A DNA stretch of 64,000 bases from Williamsia deligens (GTDB lineage Bacteria > Actinomycetota > Actinomycetes > Mycobacteriales > Mycobacteriaceae), in NCBI RefSeq assembly GCF_024171765.1, contig NZ_JAMTCI010000001.1, positions 2,900,796-2,964,795 of the forward strand, given 5' to 3'. Below the pieces are notes generated by a model. That model did no database searches and was not told the DNA's origin. It worked only from the letters and a program-made list of their open reading frames with translations. Both the position numbers and the translations under genes were made by a program. Below are positions 43,213-52,866 of this stretch, in pieces (within the stretch, counting starts at the first letter, position 1; each line of letters opens with the position of its first letter).

Positions 43213-44150
43213 CCGAGGCGCACCGCGACGTCGCGGCACGGCGACTGCTCATCGTCCACGCACATCCCGACGACGAGTCGATCCAGACCGCCGGGGTGAT
43301 CGCCCGTTACCTCGACGCGGGCGCCGATGTCACCGTCGTCACGTGCACCCTCGGCGAGGAGGGCGAGGTGATCGGGCAGCGATGGGCACGTCTCGTCGCC
43401 GACGGCGGCGCCGATCAGCTCGGCGGGTACCGCATCCTGGAGCTGACCCGCGCACTGGAGATCCTCAGCCCGCCCGGCCGAGTGCTCGAACCCCATTTCC
43501 TGGGCGGGGCCGGTCGGTGGCGGGACTCGGGGATGGCCGGTTCGCCCGCGGGTGACCACCCCCGCGCCTTCGCGCGGGCCGGCGACGAGGCCGTGCAGGC
43601 CCTGACCGCCCTCATCCTCGACCGGCGGCCCCAGGTCGTCGTCGGCTACGACCCGGCCGGGACCTACGGCCATCCCGACCACATCGGCGTCCACCGCGTC
43701 AGCACCGACGCCGTCGTCGCCGCACAGACGCAGGGGTGGTCGGTGAGCAAGCACTACTGGTCGGTCACCCAGAACTCGGCTCTCGCCGACGGCCTGTCGG
43801 CGGCCGTGACGCGCGTGCCCGACGGATGGCGGATGCCCGCCGACGGTGAGCTCCCCAGCTATCCCGACGACGAGATCACCACCGAGATCGACATCCGCGC
43901 GGTCCTCGAGCGCAAGGTCGACGCGATGGCCGCGCACGCGACCCAGATCACCGTGTCGCCGAGCCGTCGGGAGTACGCGCTCTCCAACGACATCGTCCAG
44001 CCCATCGGGGACGCCGAGCACTTCATCCTCGTGCGGGGCCAGGCCCATCGCGGGCCGGGCGGGTACGAGGTGGATCTCTTCGCGGGCATCGACGGCCTGG
44101 GTGTCGACGGCGCGGGCAGCGACGCAGGGGCCGACCGTGCCGATCGCTGA
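43209..44150 (+). CDS. mshB: N-acetyl-1-D-myo-inositol-2-amino-2-deoxy-alpha-D-glucopyranoside deacetylase
   Basis: The 313-residue LmbE-type zinc deacetylase has LLIVHAHPDDESIQTAG (zinc ligands and catalytic Asp) and GTYGHPDHIGVHR (third zinc ligand). The mycothiol-specific segment ALEILSPPGRVLEPHFLGGAGRWRDSGMAG is also present. It removes acetate from GlcNAc-Ins to give GlcN-Ins, the second committed step of mycothiol synthesis in the cytoplasm. The length matches the family. Coupled to lpqW upstream and overlapping the next gene by 14 bp. Confidence 0.95.
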   Translation: MTEAHRDVAARRLLIVHAHPDDESIQTAGVIARYLDAGADVTVVTCTLGEEGEVIGQRWARLVADGGADQLGGYRILELTRALEILSPPGRVLEPHFLGGAGRWRDSGMAGSPAGDHPRAFARAGDEAVQALTALILDRRPQVVVGYDPAGTYGHPDHIGVHRVSTDAVVAAQTQGWSVSKHYWSVTQNSALADGLSAAVTRVPDGWRMPADGELPSYPDDEITTEIDIRAVLERKVDAMAAHATQITVSPSRREYALSNDIVQPIGDAEHFILVRGQAHRGPGGYEVDLFAGIDGLGVDGAGSDAGADRADR

Positions 44151-44511
44151 CCGGGCTGTCCTCGCCGCTCTCGCGTTCGACGGACTCGTCGTGGGCGTGC
44201 TGTGTGTCGCCTTCCTCAACATCTACTCCGGATCGGTCCCCGTGCCGGTGACCGCCGTGGTCGGCGGGGTGCTCGTCGCCTGGTTCGTCCGGATCGCGAC
44301 CACGATCACCGCCGGTTCCGTGCGGTACGCGCCGCTCATCGCCTGGCTGGTCCCCGTGTGCGCGGGTCTGCTCGGCGGCCCCGGCGGCGACGTCCTGCTC
44401 TACGCCGACTGGCGCACACTGCTGTTGGTCGTCGTCGGTGTCGGCGCCCCGGTGATCACATCGTGGGTGTGGCGCGGTCCGGGCATGGCGGGGCCACCCT
44501 CGTCGCGGTGA
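44137..44511 (+). CDS. Small membrane protein (Rv1171-like position)
   Basis: A 124-residue protein with four hydrophobic helices ([72 protein letters not shown]). GTG 44137 overlaps the end of mshB and its stop overlaps the fbiC start (TGATG), so it is translated with both. The equivalent gene sits in the same place in mycobacteria and is also uncharacterised. Confidence 0.75.
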   Translation: MPIADRAVLAALAFDGLVVGVLCVAFLNIYSGSVPVPVTAVVGGVLVAWFVRIATTITAGSVRYAPLIAWLVPVCAGLLGGPGGDVLLYADWRTLLLVVVGVGAPVITSWVWRGPGMAGPPSSR

Positions 44512-47159
44512 TGGCGCATGATCGGGGGGTGACGAGCTCATCCGCTGACCACTCCGACGACAGCACGGGATCGGTCGGGCTCCCGGCGCCGTCGTTCCCC
44601 GGTGCGGCACCCGCCGCCGAGGCGACGCCGCCCCCTGCCGCCGAGGCGATGCCCACCGCCGCGGCGCTCCGCCGGGCCCTGCGTCGCGCCCGTGACGGCG
44701 CGACGATCAACGTCGACGAGGCCGCCGTCCTGCTCGCGGCCCGCGGGGACGACCTCACCGACCTGTGCGCGTCGGCGTCCCGCGTCCGCGACGCCGGACT
44801 GGCCGCGGAGAACCGGTCCGGCCAGATCACCTACTCCCGCAAGGTGTTCATCCCGATCACGCGGCTGTGCCGCGACCGGTGCCACTACTGCACCTTCGTC
44901 ACCGTGCCGGGCAAGCTCGCCCGCGACGGGCACGGTGCGTACCTGGAGATGGACGAGATCCTCGACATCGCCCGCCGGGGTGCGGAACTCGGGTGCAAGG
45001 AGGCACTGTTCACCCTCGGTGACCGGCCCGAGGACCGCTGGCCCGAGGCCGCGCAGTGGCTCGACGAGCGCGGTTACGAGTCCACCCTCGACTACGTGCG
45101 CGCCGCGTCGATCCGCGTGCTCGAGGAGACGGGCCTCCTGCCGCATCTGAACCCCGGGGTCATGAGCTGGGAGGAGATCTCGCGGCTCAAGCCCGTCGCG
45201 CCGTCGATGGGGATGATGCTCGAGACCACCGCGCGGCGACTCTTCACCGACAAGGGCGAGTGCCATTACGGCAGCCCCGACAAGGACCCCGAGGTCCGGC
45301 AGCGCGTCCTGGTCGACGCCGGCCGGCTGTCGGTGCCGTTCACCACCGGCATCCTCGTCGGGATCGGTGAGACGCGGCGGGAACGCGCGGAGTCCATCCT
45401 CGCGATCCGGTCGGTGCACAAGGCGTTCGGTCACGTCCAGGAGGTGATCGTCCAGAACTTCCGGGCCAAGGACGACACCGCGATGCGCACCGTCCCCGAC
45501 GCCGACATCGACGAGTTCGTCGCCGCCGTCGCCGTGACACGGATCCTCATGGGGCCGTCGATGCGGGTGCAGGCGCCGCCCAACCTCGTGTCGGCCGAGG
45601 AGTGCGCCGCGCTCGTGGCCGCCGGCGTCGACGACTGGGGCGGTGTCTCACCCGTCACGCCCGACCACGTCAACCCCGAGCGCCCTTGGCCCGACCTGGA
45701 TGCGCTCGCCGAGATCACGGCCGCCGCCGGGTACACGCTCACCGAGCGGATCGCCGCCCAGCCGCGCTACGTGCTCGCGGGGCAGCCATGGATCGATCCC
45801 CGCGTCACGGGGCATGTCCGCGCGCTGTCGGATCCGTCGACCGGTCTCGCCGCCGACGTCCTGCCGCAGGGCCGGCCGTGGCAGGAGCCCGACGAGGACT
45901 GGCAGTCGTCGGGTCGGGTCGACCTGAACACCGAGATCGACACCGACGGCCGCGCCACCGACACCCGCAGCGATCTGAACAGCGCCTTCGGCGACTGGGA
46001 CACCGTCCGCGAACAGGTGCTGGCGCTGGCGGACGCCGGGGCACCGCAGCGTCTCGACTCCGACGTCGCCTCCGCGCTGCGCAACGCCGAACGCGATCCC
46101 GCGGGCTGCAGCGACGCCGACTACCTCGCGTTGGCGACCGCCGACGGACCGGGTCTCGACGCACTGACCTCGCTGGCCGACGCGCTGCGTCGCGAGGCCG
46201 TCGGCGACGACGTCACCTACGTCGTCAACCGGAACATCAACTTCACCAACATCTGCTACACCGGCTGCCGGTTCTGCGCGTTCGCGCAGCGCAAGGGCGA
46301 CGCCGACGCGTTCACGTTGTCCGCCCACGAGGTCGCCGACCGGGCGTGGGAGGCGCACGTGGCCGGCGCGACCGAGGTCTGCATGCAGGGCGGTATCGAT
46401 CCCGAACTGCCGGTGACCGGATACGCGGACCTGGTCCGCGCGGTGAAGGAGCGCGTGCCGTCGATGCATGTGCACGCCTTCTCGCCGATGGAGATCGTCA
46501 ACGGCGCCTCCCGCGGTGGCGTCGGTGTGCGCGAGTGGCTCGTCGCCCTGCGTGAGGCCGGGCTCGACACCATCCCCGGTACCGCCGCGGAGATCCTCGA
46601 CGACGAGGTGCGGTGGGTGCTCACCAAGGGCAAGCTGCCCACCGCGACGTGGATCGACGTGGTGACGACCGCCCACGAGGTGGGCCTGCGGTCGAGTTCG
46701 ACGATGATGTACGGCCACGTCGACGCCCCGCACCACTGGGTGGCGCACATCAACGTGCTGCGCGGGATCCAGGACCGTACCGGCGGTTTCACCGAGTTCG
46801 TCCCCCTGCCGTTCGTCCACCAGAGTTCGCCGCTCTACCTGGCCGGCGCGTCTCGACCGGGTCCGACGCACCGCGACAACCGTGCGGTGCACGCCCTGGC
46901 CCGCGTGATGCTGCACGGACGTATCCCGCACATCCAGACGAGCTGGGTGAAACTGGGTACCGCCGGGACGCAGGTCATGCTCCGTGGCGGCGCCAACGAC
47001 CTCGGCGGCACGCTGATGGAGGAGACCATCTCGCGGATGGCGGGGTCGCAGCACGGGTCGGAGAAGACCGTCGCCGAGCTGCGGGCCATCGCCACCGAGA
47101 TCGGGCGCCCGGCCCGCGAACGCACGACCGTCCACGCCCGCCGCGAGTCGGCGGCCTGA
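44511..47159 (+). CDS. fbiC: 7,8-didemethyl-8-hydroxy-5-deazariboflavin (FO) synthase, fused CofG-CofH
   Basis: The 882-residue protein contains two radical-SAM halves. The CofG half has [10 protein letters not shown] (C-x3-C-x2-C) and the CofH half has [10 protein letters not shown]. Other conserved stretches are [34 protein letters not shown]-like and [20 protein letters not shown]. It joins tyrosine with a ribityl-uracil to make FO, the chromophore of F420, which the oxidoreductase at 5.3 kb would use. The first ~35 residues are low-complexity. ATG 44511 overlaps the upstream stop; GTG 44529 is an alternative. Confidence 0.96.
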   Translation: MAHDRGVTSSSADHSDDSTGSVGLPAPSFPGAAPAAEATPPPAAEAMPTAAALRRALRRARDGATINVDEAAVLLAARGDDLTDLCASASRVRDAGLAAENRSGQITYSRKVFIPITRLCRDRCHYCTFVTVPGKLARDGHGAYLEMDEILDIARRGAELGCKEALFTLGDRPEDRWPEAAQWLDERGYESTLDYVRAASIRVLEETGLLPHLNPGVMSWEEISRLKPVAPSMGMMLETTARRLFTDKGECHYGSPDKDPEVRQRVLVDAGRLSVPFTTGILVGIGETRRERAESILAIRSVHKAFGHVQEVIVQNFRAKDDTAMRTVPDADIDEFVAAVAVTRILMGPSMRVQAPPNLVSAEECAALVAAGVDDWGGVSPVTPDHVNPERPWPDLDALAEITAAAGYTLTERIAAQPRYVLAGQPWIDPRVTGHVRALSDPSTGLAADVLPQGRPWQEPDEDWQSSGRVDLNTEIDTDGRATDTRSDLNSAFGDWDTVREQVLALADAGAPQRLDSDVASALRNAERDPAGCSDADYLALATADGPGLDALTSLADALRREAVGDDVTYVVNRNINFTNICYTGCRFCAFAQRKGDADAFTLSAHEVADRAWEAHVAGATEVCMQGGIDPELPVTGYADLVRAVKERVPSMHVHAFSPMEIVNGASRGGVGVREWLVALREAGLDTIPGTAAEILDDEVRWVLTKGKLPTATWIDVVTTAHEVGLRSSSTMMYGHVDAPHHWVAHINVLRGIQDRTGGFTEFVPLPFVHQSSPLYLAGASRPGPTHRDNRAVHALARVMLHGRIPHIQTSWVKLGTAGTQVMLRGGANDLGGTLMEETISRMAGSQHGSEKTVAELRAIATEIGRPARERTTVHARRESAA

Positions 47160-47175
47160 ACGAAGGGAACACACC

Positions 47176-47973
47176 GTGGCGCAGAAGGACATCCAGCGCA
47201 GGGACGCCGGGAAGAAGGACGCCGGGCAGCCGATCACCGATCGTGACGTGGCCCGTGTGCTCTACACCGCGACGGGGATCGTGAACCCGGTGCTCGACGT
47301 CCTCGAGAACGTCGACCTCCTCGGACTGAAGCGGGCCACGCGGACCGGTACGGAGCCGACGGAGGACGACTCGATCCTCGCGACCGTCGCCCACGCCATC
47401 GTGTGGGTCACCGACCAGACCGGTGCCCCCGGCACGGCGCGATGGGAGAAGTGGACCGTCGACCAGCGCACCGCGTGGTGGGTGGACCGCGTGGGCGCCC
47501 TGGGCACCCTCGCCGTCGCCTACCCGGGCGTGTTCGGTGTCCTCGCCGACCGGCTGCCCATCCAGGACCTGGTCGGGTTCGCACACCAGGCGATCATCAT
47601 CTGCGCGGTCCAGCGGGTGCACGGGGTCCGCGATCGCCACGATCAGACCGACCAGCTCGCCGCCCTCCTGTGCGACCGCGTCGTCGACTCCCGCGCGCTG
47701 CTCGCCGCCGACGCCGGCGACAACCTGCCCGCCCGCCACGCCGTGCGGATCTCGTCCCCGCTCGATCTCGTGCGGTCGGTCTGGTCGGTGGTGTCGTTGC
47801 TGCGATCCATCACCGACGTCCTGTCGCATCGCCCTCAGCCCAGGCAGCCGTGGCGACTGCTGAGCAAGCTGCCCGTCGTCGGCGCTGTCGCCGACTACGT
47901 GGGGGAGCGGGCGGCGCTGTCGCGGGCAGCGGACGCCGCGACCGCGAGCCTCCGCGCGCCCGTGCACGTCTGA
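47176..47973 (+). CDS. Conserved protein of unknown function
   Basis: The 265-residue protein starts at GTG 47176 after AAGGGA. A charged N-terminus (QKDIQRRDAGKKDAG) is followed by helical stretches such as VLYTATGIVNPVLDVLENVDLLGLK and VGALGTLAVAYPGVFGVLADRLP. Next come an amphipathic core VGFAHQAIIICAVQRVHGV and the conserved-looking SPLDLVRSVWSVVSLLRSITDV. No catalytic motif is visible and the family is not recognised. It follows fbiC by 16 bp and could be the last gene of that operon. Confidence 0.6.
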   Translation: MAQKDIQRRDAGKKDAGQPITDRDVARVLYTATGIVNPVLDVLENVDLLGLKRATRTGTEPTEDDSILATVAHAIVWVTDQTGAPGTARWEKWTVDQRTAWWVDRVGALGTLAVAYPGVFGVLADRLPIQDLVGFAHQAIIICAVQRVHGVRDRHDQTDQLAALLCDRVVDSRALLAADAGDNLPARHAVRISSPLDLVRSVWSVVSLLRSITDVLSHRPQPRQPWRLLSKLPVVGAVADYVGERAALSRAADAATASLRAPVHV

Positions 47974-47994
47974 CGGGAACCCCCGGGGCCACCC

Positions 47995-48110
47995 CGCCGA
48001 GCGTGCCTAAAACCCCCGCCGAGCGTGCAGAAGATCCCGCCGAGCGTGCAGACAATGCCCGCCGAGCGGGCAGACAATGTGCGCCAAGCGTGCAGACGAT
48101 GCGCGCCGCG
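47995..48110. repeat. 22-bp tandem repeat array (five units plus a partial)
   Basis: Units start at 47995, 48017, 48038, 48060 and 48082 with a partial at 48104; consensus CGCCGAGCGTGCAGA followed by a variable CAATGCC-like tail. The period is 22 bp with one 21-bp unit. The array fills the gap between two convergent genes. A diverged three-unit array of the same period and core (inverted orientation) lies at 54021-54086. Confidence 0.85.
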
Positions 48111-48614
48111 TCAGTCGGCCACGAGCCGTGAGGCGCCACCGAGCGCAGAAGACGCGCCGCGCTCGCGTTGGCGTCCGATGACATAGCGGCCCGGTGCGAT
48201 CCCGGTGGCACCGTGCTCGGGATGGATCAGGTACGCGACGACCTCTGTGTCGAGGATGCCGAGCGCGAGGCCGCGGGTGTCTCGCACCGGTGTCGACCAG
48301 GTACAGGTCTGCCCGTCGGCGACCAGGCTGTGCGGGTTTCCGCCCGCCGCGCTGCGCAGCAGCTCCACCCCCGACGCCGGGACGGACACCGATCGTGTCC
48401 CCCGGAAGGTGCTGACGGCCCCGACGAGGAGCCGGTGCGGGACGACGATGAGGTCGCCCTGGGCTTGCAGTCCGTCGATCACGGGGACGGACACCGATCG
48501 GTCGAGATGGTCGAGGACGTCGAGTCCGGAGATGTCGGCGAGCGCGGACAGGGTCATGGCAGTCATGGGGTCACCGTGTGTCGAAGGGGATGGTGGGGAA
48601 TCGTGTGCGTTCAT
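48111..48614 (-). CDS. Small partner protein of a DUF6745 gene
   Basis: The 167-residue protein has no catalytic motif. It contains GLQAQGDLIVVPHRLLVGAV, then AYLIHPEHGATGIAPGRYVIGRQRERG. This arrangement (QGD-[LIV]-V-P ... EH-x-x-I-x-x-x-x-Y-x-[VI]-x-RQRE) resembles the small proteins I recall beside DUF6745 genes in other actinobacteria. ATG 48614 overlaps the stop of the DUF6745 gene (ATGA), so the two are co-translated; ATG 48566 is an alternative start. Function unknown. Confidence 0.65.
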   Translation of the reverse strand: MNAHDSPPSPSTHGDPMTAMTLSALADISGLDVLDHLDRSVSVPVIDGLQAQGDLIVVPHRLLVGAVSTFRGTRSVSVPASGVELLRSAAGGNPHSLVADGQTCTWSTPVRDTRGLALGILDTEVVAYLIHPEHGATGIAPGRYVIGRQRERGASSALGGASRLVAD

Positions 48615-49846
48615 GTTCTGCGGAGCAGACGGGCGTAGTCGGCAGCACTGATGCCGTAGGTCCAGCCCGCAGCCTGCAGGGCCGACGAGGTCCACGGCGG
48701 CACCGGCAGTCCGTAGCGTCGTCGACGACCGTCGCGCTCGACGGATCCGTTGGTCACCAGCAGGATCCGCTCGCGTCGGCCCCAGCCGTCGGGCGTGGCG
48801 TAGAGCGACAGCGGGTTGCCCGCGTTGCCGGGGTCCTCGACGCGGTCGATGAGTGCGAGACCGGCCGTGTCGACGTAGGTGTCCCATCCGATGCGTTCGA
48901 TGGCGCATCGGCGGACCTCGACATTGCGCTCGCGTGCGATGCGCTCGACATCGGGGTCTGTCATCACCCAGCCAGGGACGACGGTGCCGTGGAGTGCGAA
49001 CACGGTTGTGCCGTCGGCGAACTGCACGGCGGGCGCCTCGTCATGGTGCAGTCTGCGCTGGTCGTGAGCCTGGTTCGGGATCGACTCCATGTGCACCGCC
49101 GTCGGTCTCTCCGCCATGACGCAGATGTCGTCGAACGCCCACCACCAGCCGGTGGCGCTCGTGAGGGCGACCAGAAGATCCAGGATCTCGTCGTCCTCGG
49201 GTGTATAGCGGACGAGCTGCGATCGTCGCCAGTAGTTCTGGTAGGCAACGTGATACGCCTCCTGCTGCCCGTGCCAGGTCACGGCACCGATCGACGGGGG
49301 CAGCAGACCGCGGACGGCGGCAGCCACGCCGTCGGACAGACTCGTGTGCAGAGATTCCCAGATCGCCGCGCGGACAGCTGATCGCGGGCCCGTGCGGGTG
49401 GGTGACACGAACGACCACGAAGGTCTGCCGTCGGTGGACGCCTCCCACCATCCCCAGGTCCGGCGATGTTCTCGGTCGATCCGTGCATTGATCCGCGAGC
49501 GTGACGACGACAGCGTGTGGGCAAGGCGTCCCTGTGCGCCGTCGACGGTGCGGGTGTCGATCGAGAGGGTGCCGTGGGTGAGGTCCTCGGAGGCCATGAG
49601 ATCGATCGCCGCGACAGGCGACGGTGTCCAGACGAACTCCGGTTCGACACATCCGGACCGCCGATACAGTTCCGCGACAACGGATTCCGCCACTCCGCGA
49701 TCGGACGGCTCGGTACACGTCCCGCGGGCGAGCCAGTCGTCGCGGCATGTGGTGACGTCGAGCGACCAGTCGATCCCGGGAAACGGGCGAGGGGAGAACT
49801 GAACTCGGGAGGGCCCAGCGACAGGCTGGACAGGTGCGGCGCTCAC
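48611..49846 (-). CDS. DUF6745 domain protein
   Basis: A protein of about 411 residues. The C-terminal half matches DUF6745 as I know it: WWAFDDICVMAERPTAVHME, HHDEAPAVQFADGTTVFALHG, VPGWVMTD, RNVEVRRCAIERIGWDTYV and ILLVTNGSVERDGRRRRYGLPVPP, ending AAGWTYGISAADY. The function of the family is unknown; it is patchily distributed and often beside a small QGD-type protein, as here. The base composition looks less GC-rich than neighbouring genes, suggesting acquisition. GTG 49846 is an uncertain start; ATG 49951 would add 35 Cys/His/Arg-rich residues. Confidence 0.75.
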   Translation of the reverse strand: MSAAPVQPVAGPSRVQFSPRPFPGIDWSLDVTTCRDDWLARGTCTEPSDRGVAESVVAELYRRSGCVEPEFVWTPSPVAAIDLMASEDLTHGTLSIDTRTVDGAQGRLAHTLSSSRSRINARIDREHRRTWGWWEASTDGRPSWSFVSPTRTGPRSAVRAAIWESLHTSLSDGVAAAVRGLLPPSIGAVTWHGQQEAYHVAYQNYWRRSQLVRYTPEDDEILDLLVALTSATGWWWAFDDICVMAERPTAVHMESIPNQAHDQRRLHHDEAPAVQFADGTTVFALHGTVVPGWVMTDPDVERIARERNVEVRRCAIERIGWDTYVDTAGLALIDRVEDPGNAGNPLSLYATPDGWGRRERILLVTNGSVERDGRRRRYGLPVPPWTSSALQAAGWTYGISAADYARLLRRT

Positions 49847-49947
49847 GCGAGGGTGGCGGGATCCGCCTTTCCGGTTGTCATGACGACAACGGTGACACGA
49901 GATGGTGGTGAACGCAAGGTCTCTCGCTCGATGCCCGGTACCCCGGT

Positions 49948-51315
49948 TCATCCGGTCGACGCGACCACCCGTCCGGTCGATGCGTCCCAGACCCTGACCC
50001 CACACGGCCCGGAGCCCGTGACCCGGGTGCCGTCACCGGAGAACTGGGCGGTGGTGCCGAGGTCGCAGTGGGCTGCGTCATCGGGCGACTGCAGGAGCCG
50101 GCGATCCCGCGGGTCGGCGCTGTCGTACACCGACAGTCCGCACCCGGCGACGAGGAATGTGGTCCCGGTCGGGCTGTACTCGACGGTCTCGTCCGACTCA
50201 CATGTGGTCGTCGGTGGGATGGTGGCGGTGCCGAGCCGGCGGCCGGTAGCGACGTCGGTGGTGGTCACCGTCCGGGAGACCACCGTGCCGAGACGGTCTG
50301 CGGTTTCGGCGGTCGCCACGGAGGAGACCGCGAGCCGGGTGCCGTCGGGGTGAGATCGCGGCGGAGAACGTCGTGGGATAGCCGCTGTCGAGGGCGGTCG
50401 CGACGGTGGTCTGCCGACCGGAGTAGGTGTCGACGCCCCAGACGACGGTCGAGGTCTGAGAGCCCTCAGATGGTCGGCTGATCGGACGGGTTGTCTGTCC
50501 GACGGCGACGACGCTGCCGTCTCCCCGAGGCACGACGCCGAGGACCGCGGAATCCCCCTCTCGGAGATCGCCGGTGGGAAGGACACCGTTGCGCCGACCA
50601 CCGGGGCGAGCTGCTGGTTGATGCGCACGGGGTCCGCGTCCCAGAGACGGACGGTCTGACCGACGCCGTCGAAGGGTTCCGTGGCCGGCCGTGCCGCGCT
50701 GTACCCCGCGTAGGTCGCCAGTCGCCTCCCGTCAGGGCTGACCGCGACCATTGCGAGGGTGGCGGGGGTGTGGCCGGACGGTCCTCCACCGTCGGTGCCG
50801 TCCGGATTCCCCTCGCCCGACACCCCGTATCGGGCCGTCTCCTGACCGGTCGTCACATCGATCGCACGCAGCAGCGCACCCCGATGATGAGGGTTGTCGA
50901 CGAGGACCCGGTCTCCGCCGGGGAGGAACGACATGGCCCGGACCGGGGCGATCGGTGCGGTCACCAGGCGGGCGCCGCTGCGGACGTCCCACACCCAGAG
51001 CTCGGTCGGCCCGCGACGCGTGATCGTGGAACCGGTGCCGTAGCCGGGCGCAGCGGCGGTCAGTCGCCCGGCGAGGGCCTCGACCACAGCTGCCATCCGA
51101 GTCCCGTCGGGCGACAGGGCGGCGGCCTCGAGCTCCCGTCCGGCGAGGTTCCCGGTCAGTGACGTAGGGGACCCGCCAGGCGACCGCGGCGACCGGTCGA
51201 CGACACGCGTCGTCGACTCGCCCGCCGGCGTTGCGTCGGGCACCGGGGTCGTGCACGCGGTGAGGCACACCGCCGCGACACCCACGGCAGCGCCGACCAT
51301 CCACAGCGCTCTCAT
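49948..51315 (-). pseudogene. WD40-like repeat lipoprotein with two compensating frameshifts
   Basis: The open frame of 455 codons begins with a lipoprotein signal (VGVAAVCLTACTTPVPD) and WD40-like blades (AAALSPDGTRMAAVVEA, MVAVSPDGRRLATYAG, VRVWDASTGRVVAS). Between about 50350 and 50577 it turns into low-sense Pro/Arg/Ser sequence. There a neighbouring frame reads sensibly (VVPRGDGSVVAVGQTTRPI, then DTYSGRQTTVATALDSGYP). One C missing at 50576-50578 (minus strand CCC) and one extra at 50347-50350 (CCCC) explain both switches. Either homopolymer sequencing errors or two real indels. An intact copy would be a surface-anchored beta-propeller of unknown role. Confidence 0.75.
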
Positions 51316-51365
51316 GGCCGTCGATTGTCCGCCGGTGCCGGCTGCCGCGGGGGACGATCAGCCCG

Positions 51366-51740
51366 TCAGTCGCCGAGTTCGCGCAGCGCCTCCTGGCCCC
51401 CGATGACGTCGGTGGCGCGGTGCAGACCGAGGTCCTGCAGAGCCGCCGCGGCCAGGGACGACGTGTAGCCCTGCTGGCACACGACGATCCACCGGACGTC
51501 GTGATCGACGGCCTCGGGGATGCGGGCGTCGCTCGTGGGGTCGGCGCGCCACTCCAGCACGTTGCGTTCGATGACGAGCGCGCCGGGCACCTCGCCCTCC
51601 TCGGCGCGTTGGGCGGCCGGTCGGATGTCGACGACGACGGCACCCGCGGCGACCTCGTCGGCGAGGTCCTCGGCGGGCAGTCGCTGCAACCGCGACCGGG
51701 CCTCGTCGAGGATGTCGTCGATGGTGCGGTGATCGCTCAT
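51366..51740 (-). CDS. Rhodanese-like domain protein
   Basis: The 124-residue single rhodanese domain shows AGAVVVDIRPAAQRAEEGEVPGALVIERNVLEWR and the active loop VVCQQGYTSSLAAAAL, with Cys as persulfide carrier, then VIGGQEALRELG. It can transfer sulfane sulfur from thiosulfate or a protein donor. It lies 22 bp downstream of cysteine dioxygenase on the same strand, a common pairing for handling sulfur from cysteine oxidation. Confidence 0.9.
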   Translation of the reverse strand: MSDHRTIDDILDEARSRLQRLPAEDLADEVAAGAVVVDIRPAAQRAEEGEVPGALVIERNVLEWRADPTSDARIPEAVDHDVRWIVVCQQGYTSSLAAAALQDLGLHRATDVIGGQEALRELGD

Positions 51741-51762
51741 GGGGCAGGAGTATGCAGTGCGG

Positions 51763-52320
51763 TCACTCGGGCTGGTCGGTGAGCTCGGTGCGCGTCCGCC
51801 GCAGTGACTGCTCCGGCGTCACCTCGTAGTACGACATCGCGGTCAGCGGCGGCGAGTAGGCGTGGACGCTGAGCGTGGGTTCGACGGTGACGGGCGTGGA
51901 CGGGTTGCGCATCACGTCGTGCACCCAGCCCAGCGGGAACGACGCCTGGTCGCCCGCGTCGAGCGTCCGCGCCCGCAGATCACGCCCGGTCCAGCGGTAC
52001 TCGGTGAGCCCGCCGGAGACGACGGTCAGCGCGCCGAGCGACCCGGCGTGGTCGTGCAGTTCCGTCGACGTCCCCGGCGTCCAGCTGATGAGCCACACGT
52101 CGACGTCGTCGTCGGAGTGCAACCGCGTCGACCACCGCTCGGTGGGACTCCACCGCGCCGGCAGGACGTCGTCGTGCAGGCCGTCGAGGACGTTGGCCGC
52201 GGTCTGATCGGTCAGGCGCAGGAGATCGGCGGGGCACAAGCGTGTGGGCAGCACGCGCCGCTCGGAGAGTCGACGGGTGGCGGCGGACACGGGCGGGCGG
52301 GTCTGGGTGAGCATCAGCAT
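51763..52320 (-). CDS. Cysteine dioxygenase family protein
   Basis: The 185-residue cupin has TELHDHAGSLGALTVVSGGLTEYRW, where the His-x-His and the following region bind iron, and GWVHDVMRNPSTPVTVEPTLSVHAYSPPL, with the third His and the VHAYSPP motif of bacterial cysteine dioxygenases. It oxidises L-cysteine to cysteine sulfinate with O2. The Cys of the mammalian Cys-Tyr crosslink is replaced by Gly in GSLGALTV, as usual in bacteria. It may start at 52320 or 52314. The 219-bp upstream gap to fdxC shows no leader peptide with cysteine runs. Confidence 0.88.
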   Translation of the reverse strand: MLMLTQTRPPVSAATRRLSERRVLPTRLCPADLLRLTDQTAANVLDGLHDDVLPARWSPTERWSTRLHSDDDVDVWLISWTPGTSTELHDHAGSLGALTVVSGGLTEYRWTGRDLRARTLDAGDQASFPLGWVHDVMRNPSTPVTVEPTLSVHAYSPPLTAMSYYEVTPEQSLRRTRTELTDQPE

Positions 52321-52539
52321 CTCCGGGTGACGACGGGTCGGGGGTGTACGGCCTGCTCAGCCGTGACATCGCCGTCGGTGTCGCTGGATCTCCACACCCG
52401 ACAGCGTCGGCGGCGGGGGCCCGTGAAGCGAGGGTTTGCGCCGCTGTGATCCGAACCTCGTCCGGTGTGACCCCGCTTGTCGTCGCTGCGGGCCGACGCG
52501 GATACTTGGGAGAACGCGCGTACTGCGAAGGAGAGTGTG

Positions 52540-52866
52540 TTGACGTACATCATCGCCGAGCCCTGTGTGGACCTGCTCGATCGGGCCTGCGTGGAGGAGT
52601 GCCCGGTGGATTGCATCTACGAGGGCGAGCGGATGCTCTACATCCAGCCCGACGAGTGCGTCGACTGCGGAGCGTGCGAACCGGTGTGCCCGGTGGAGGC
52701 CATCTTCTACGAGGACGACGTCCCCGACGAGTGGGAGCCGTACGTCAAGGCCAACGTCGACTTCTTCGACGACCTCGGCTCGCCCGGTGGCGCGAGCAAG
52801 GTCGGCGTCACGGCGAACGACCCCGCGTTCATCAAGGGTCTGCCGCCGATGAACACCGAAGAGTGA
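52540..52866 (+). CDS. fdxC: Ferredoxin FdxC (7Fe-8S/4Fe-4S type)
   Basis: A 108-residue ferredoxin beginning at TTG 52540 after [37 protein letters not shown], then [26 protein letters not shown]. The first cluster lacks one cysteine of a normal 4Fe motif (C-x7-C-x3-C pattern), typical of the 3Fe-4S site in mycobacterial-type 7Fe ferredoxins. The second has C-x2-C-x2-C-x3-CP. It carries electrons at low potential. The stop overlaps dapC (GTGA), the arrangement known from M. tuberculosis Rv1177-Rv1178. Confidence 0.94.
   Translation: MTYIIAEPCVDLLDRACVEECPVDCIYEGERMLYIQPDECVDCGACEPVCPVEAIFYEDDVPDEWEPYVKANVDFFDDLGSPGGASKVGVTANDPAFIKGLPPMNTEE

Noticed and set aside
47995-48110. CRISPR array
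   Set aside because: The units repeat head-to-tail every 22 bp without unique spacers, and no cas genes are near.
52321-52539. Cysteine-responsive leader peptide or riboswitch before cysteine dioxygenase
   Set aside because: Short frames on the minus strand (for example MSRLSRPYTPDPSSPG) contain no cysteine run, and no SAM-type riboswitch core was found.
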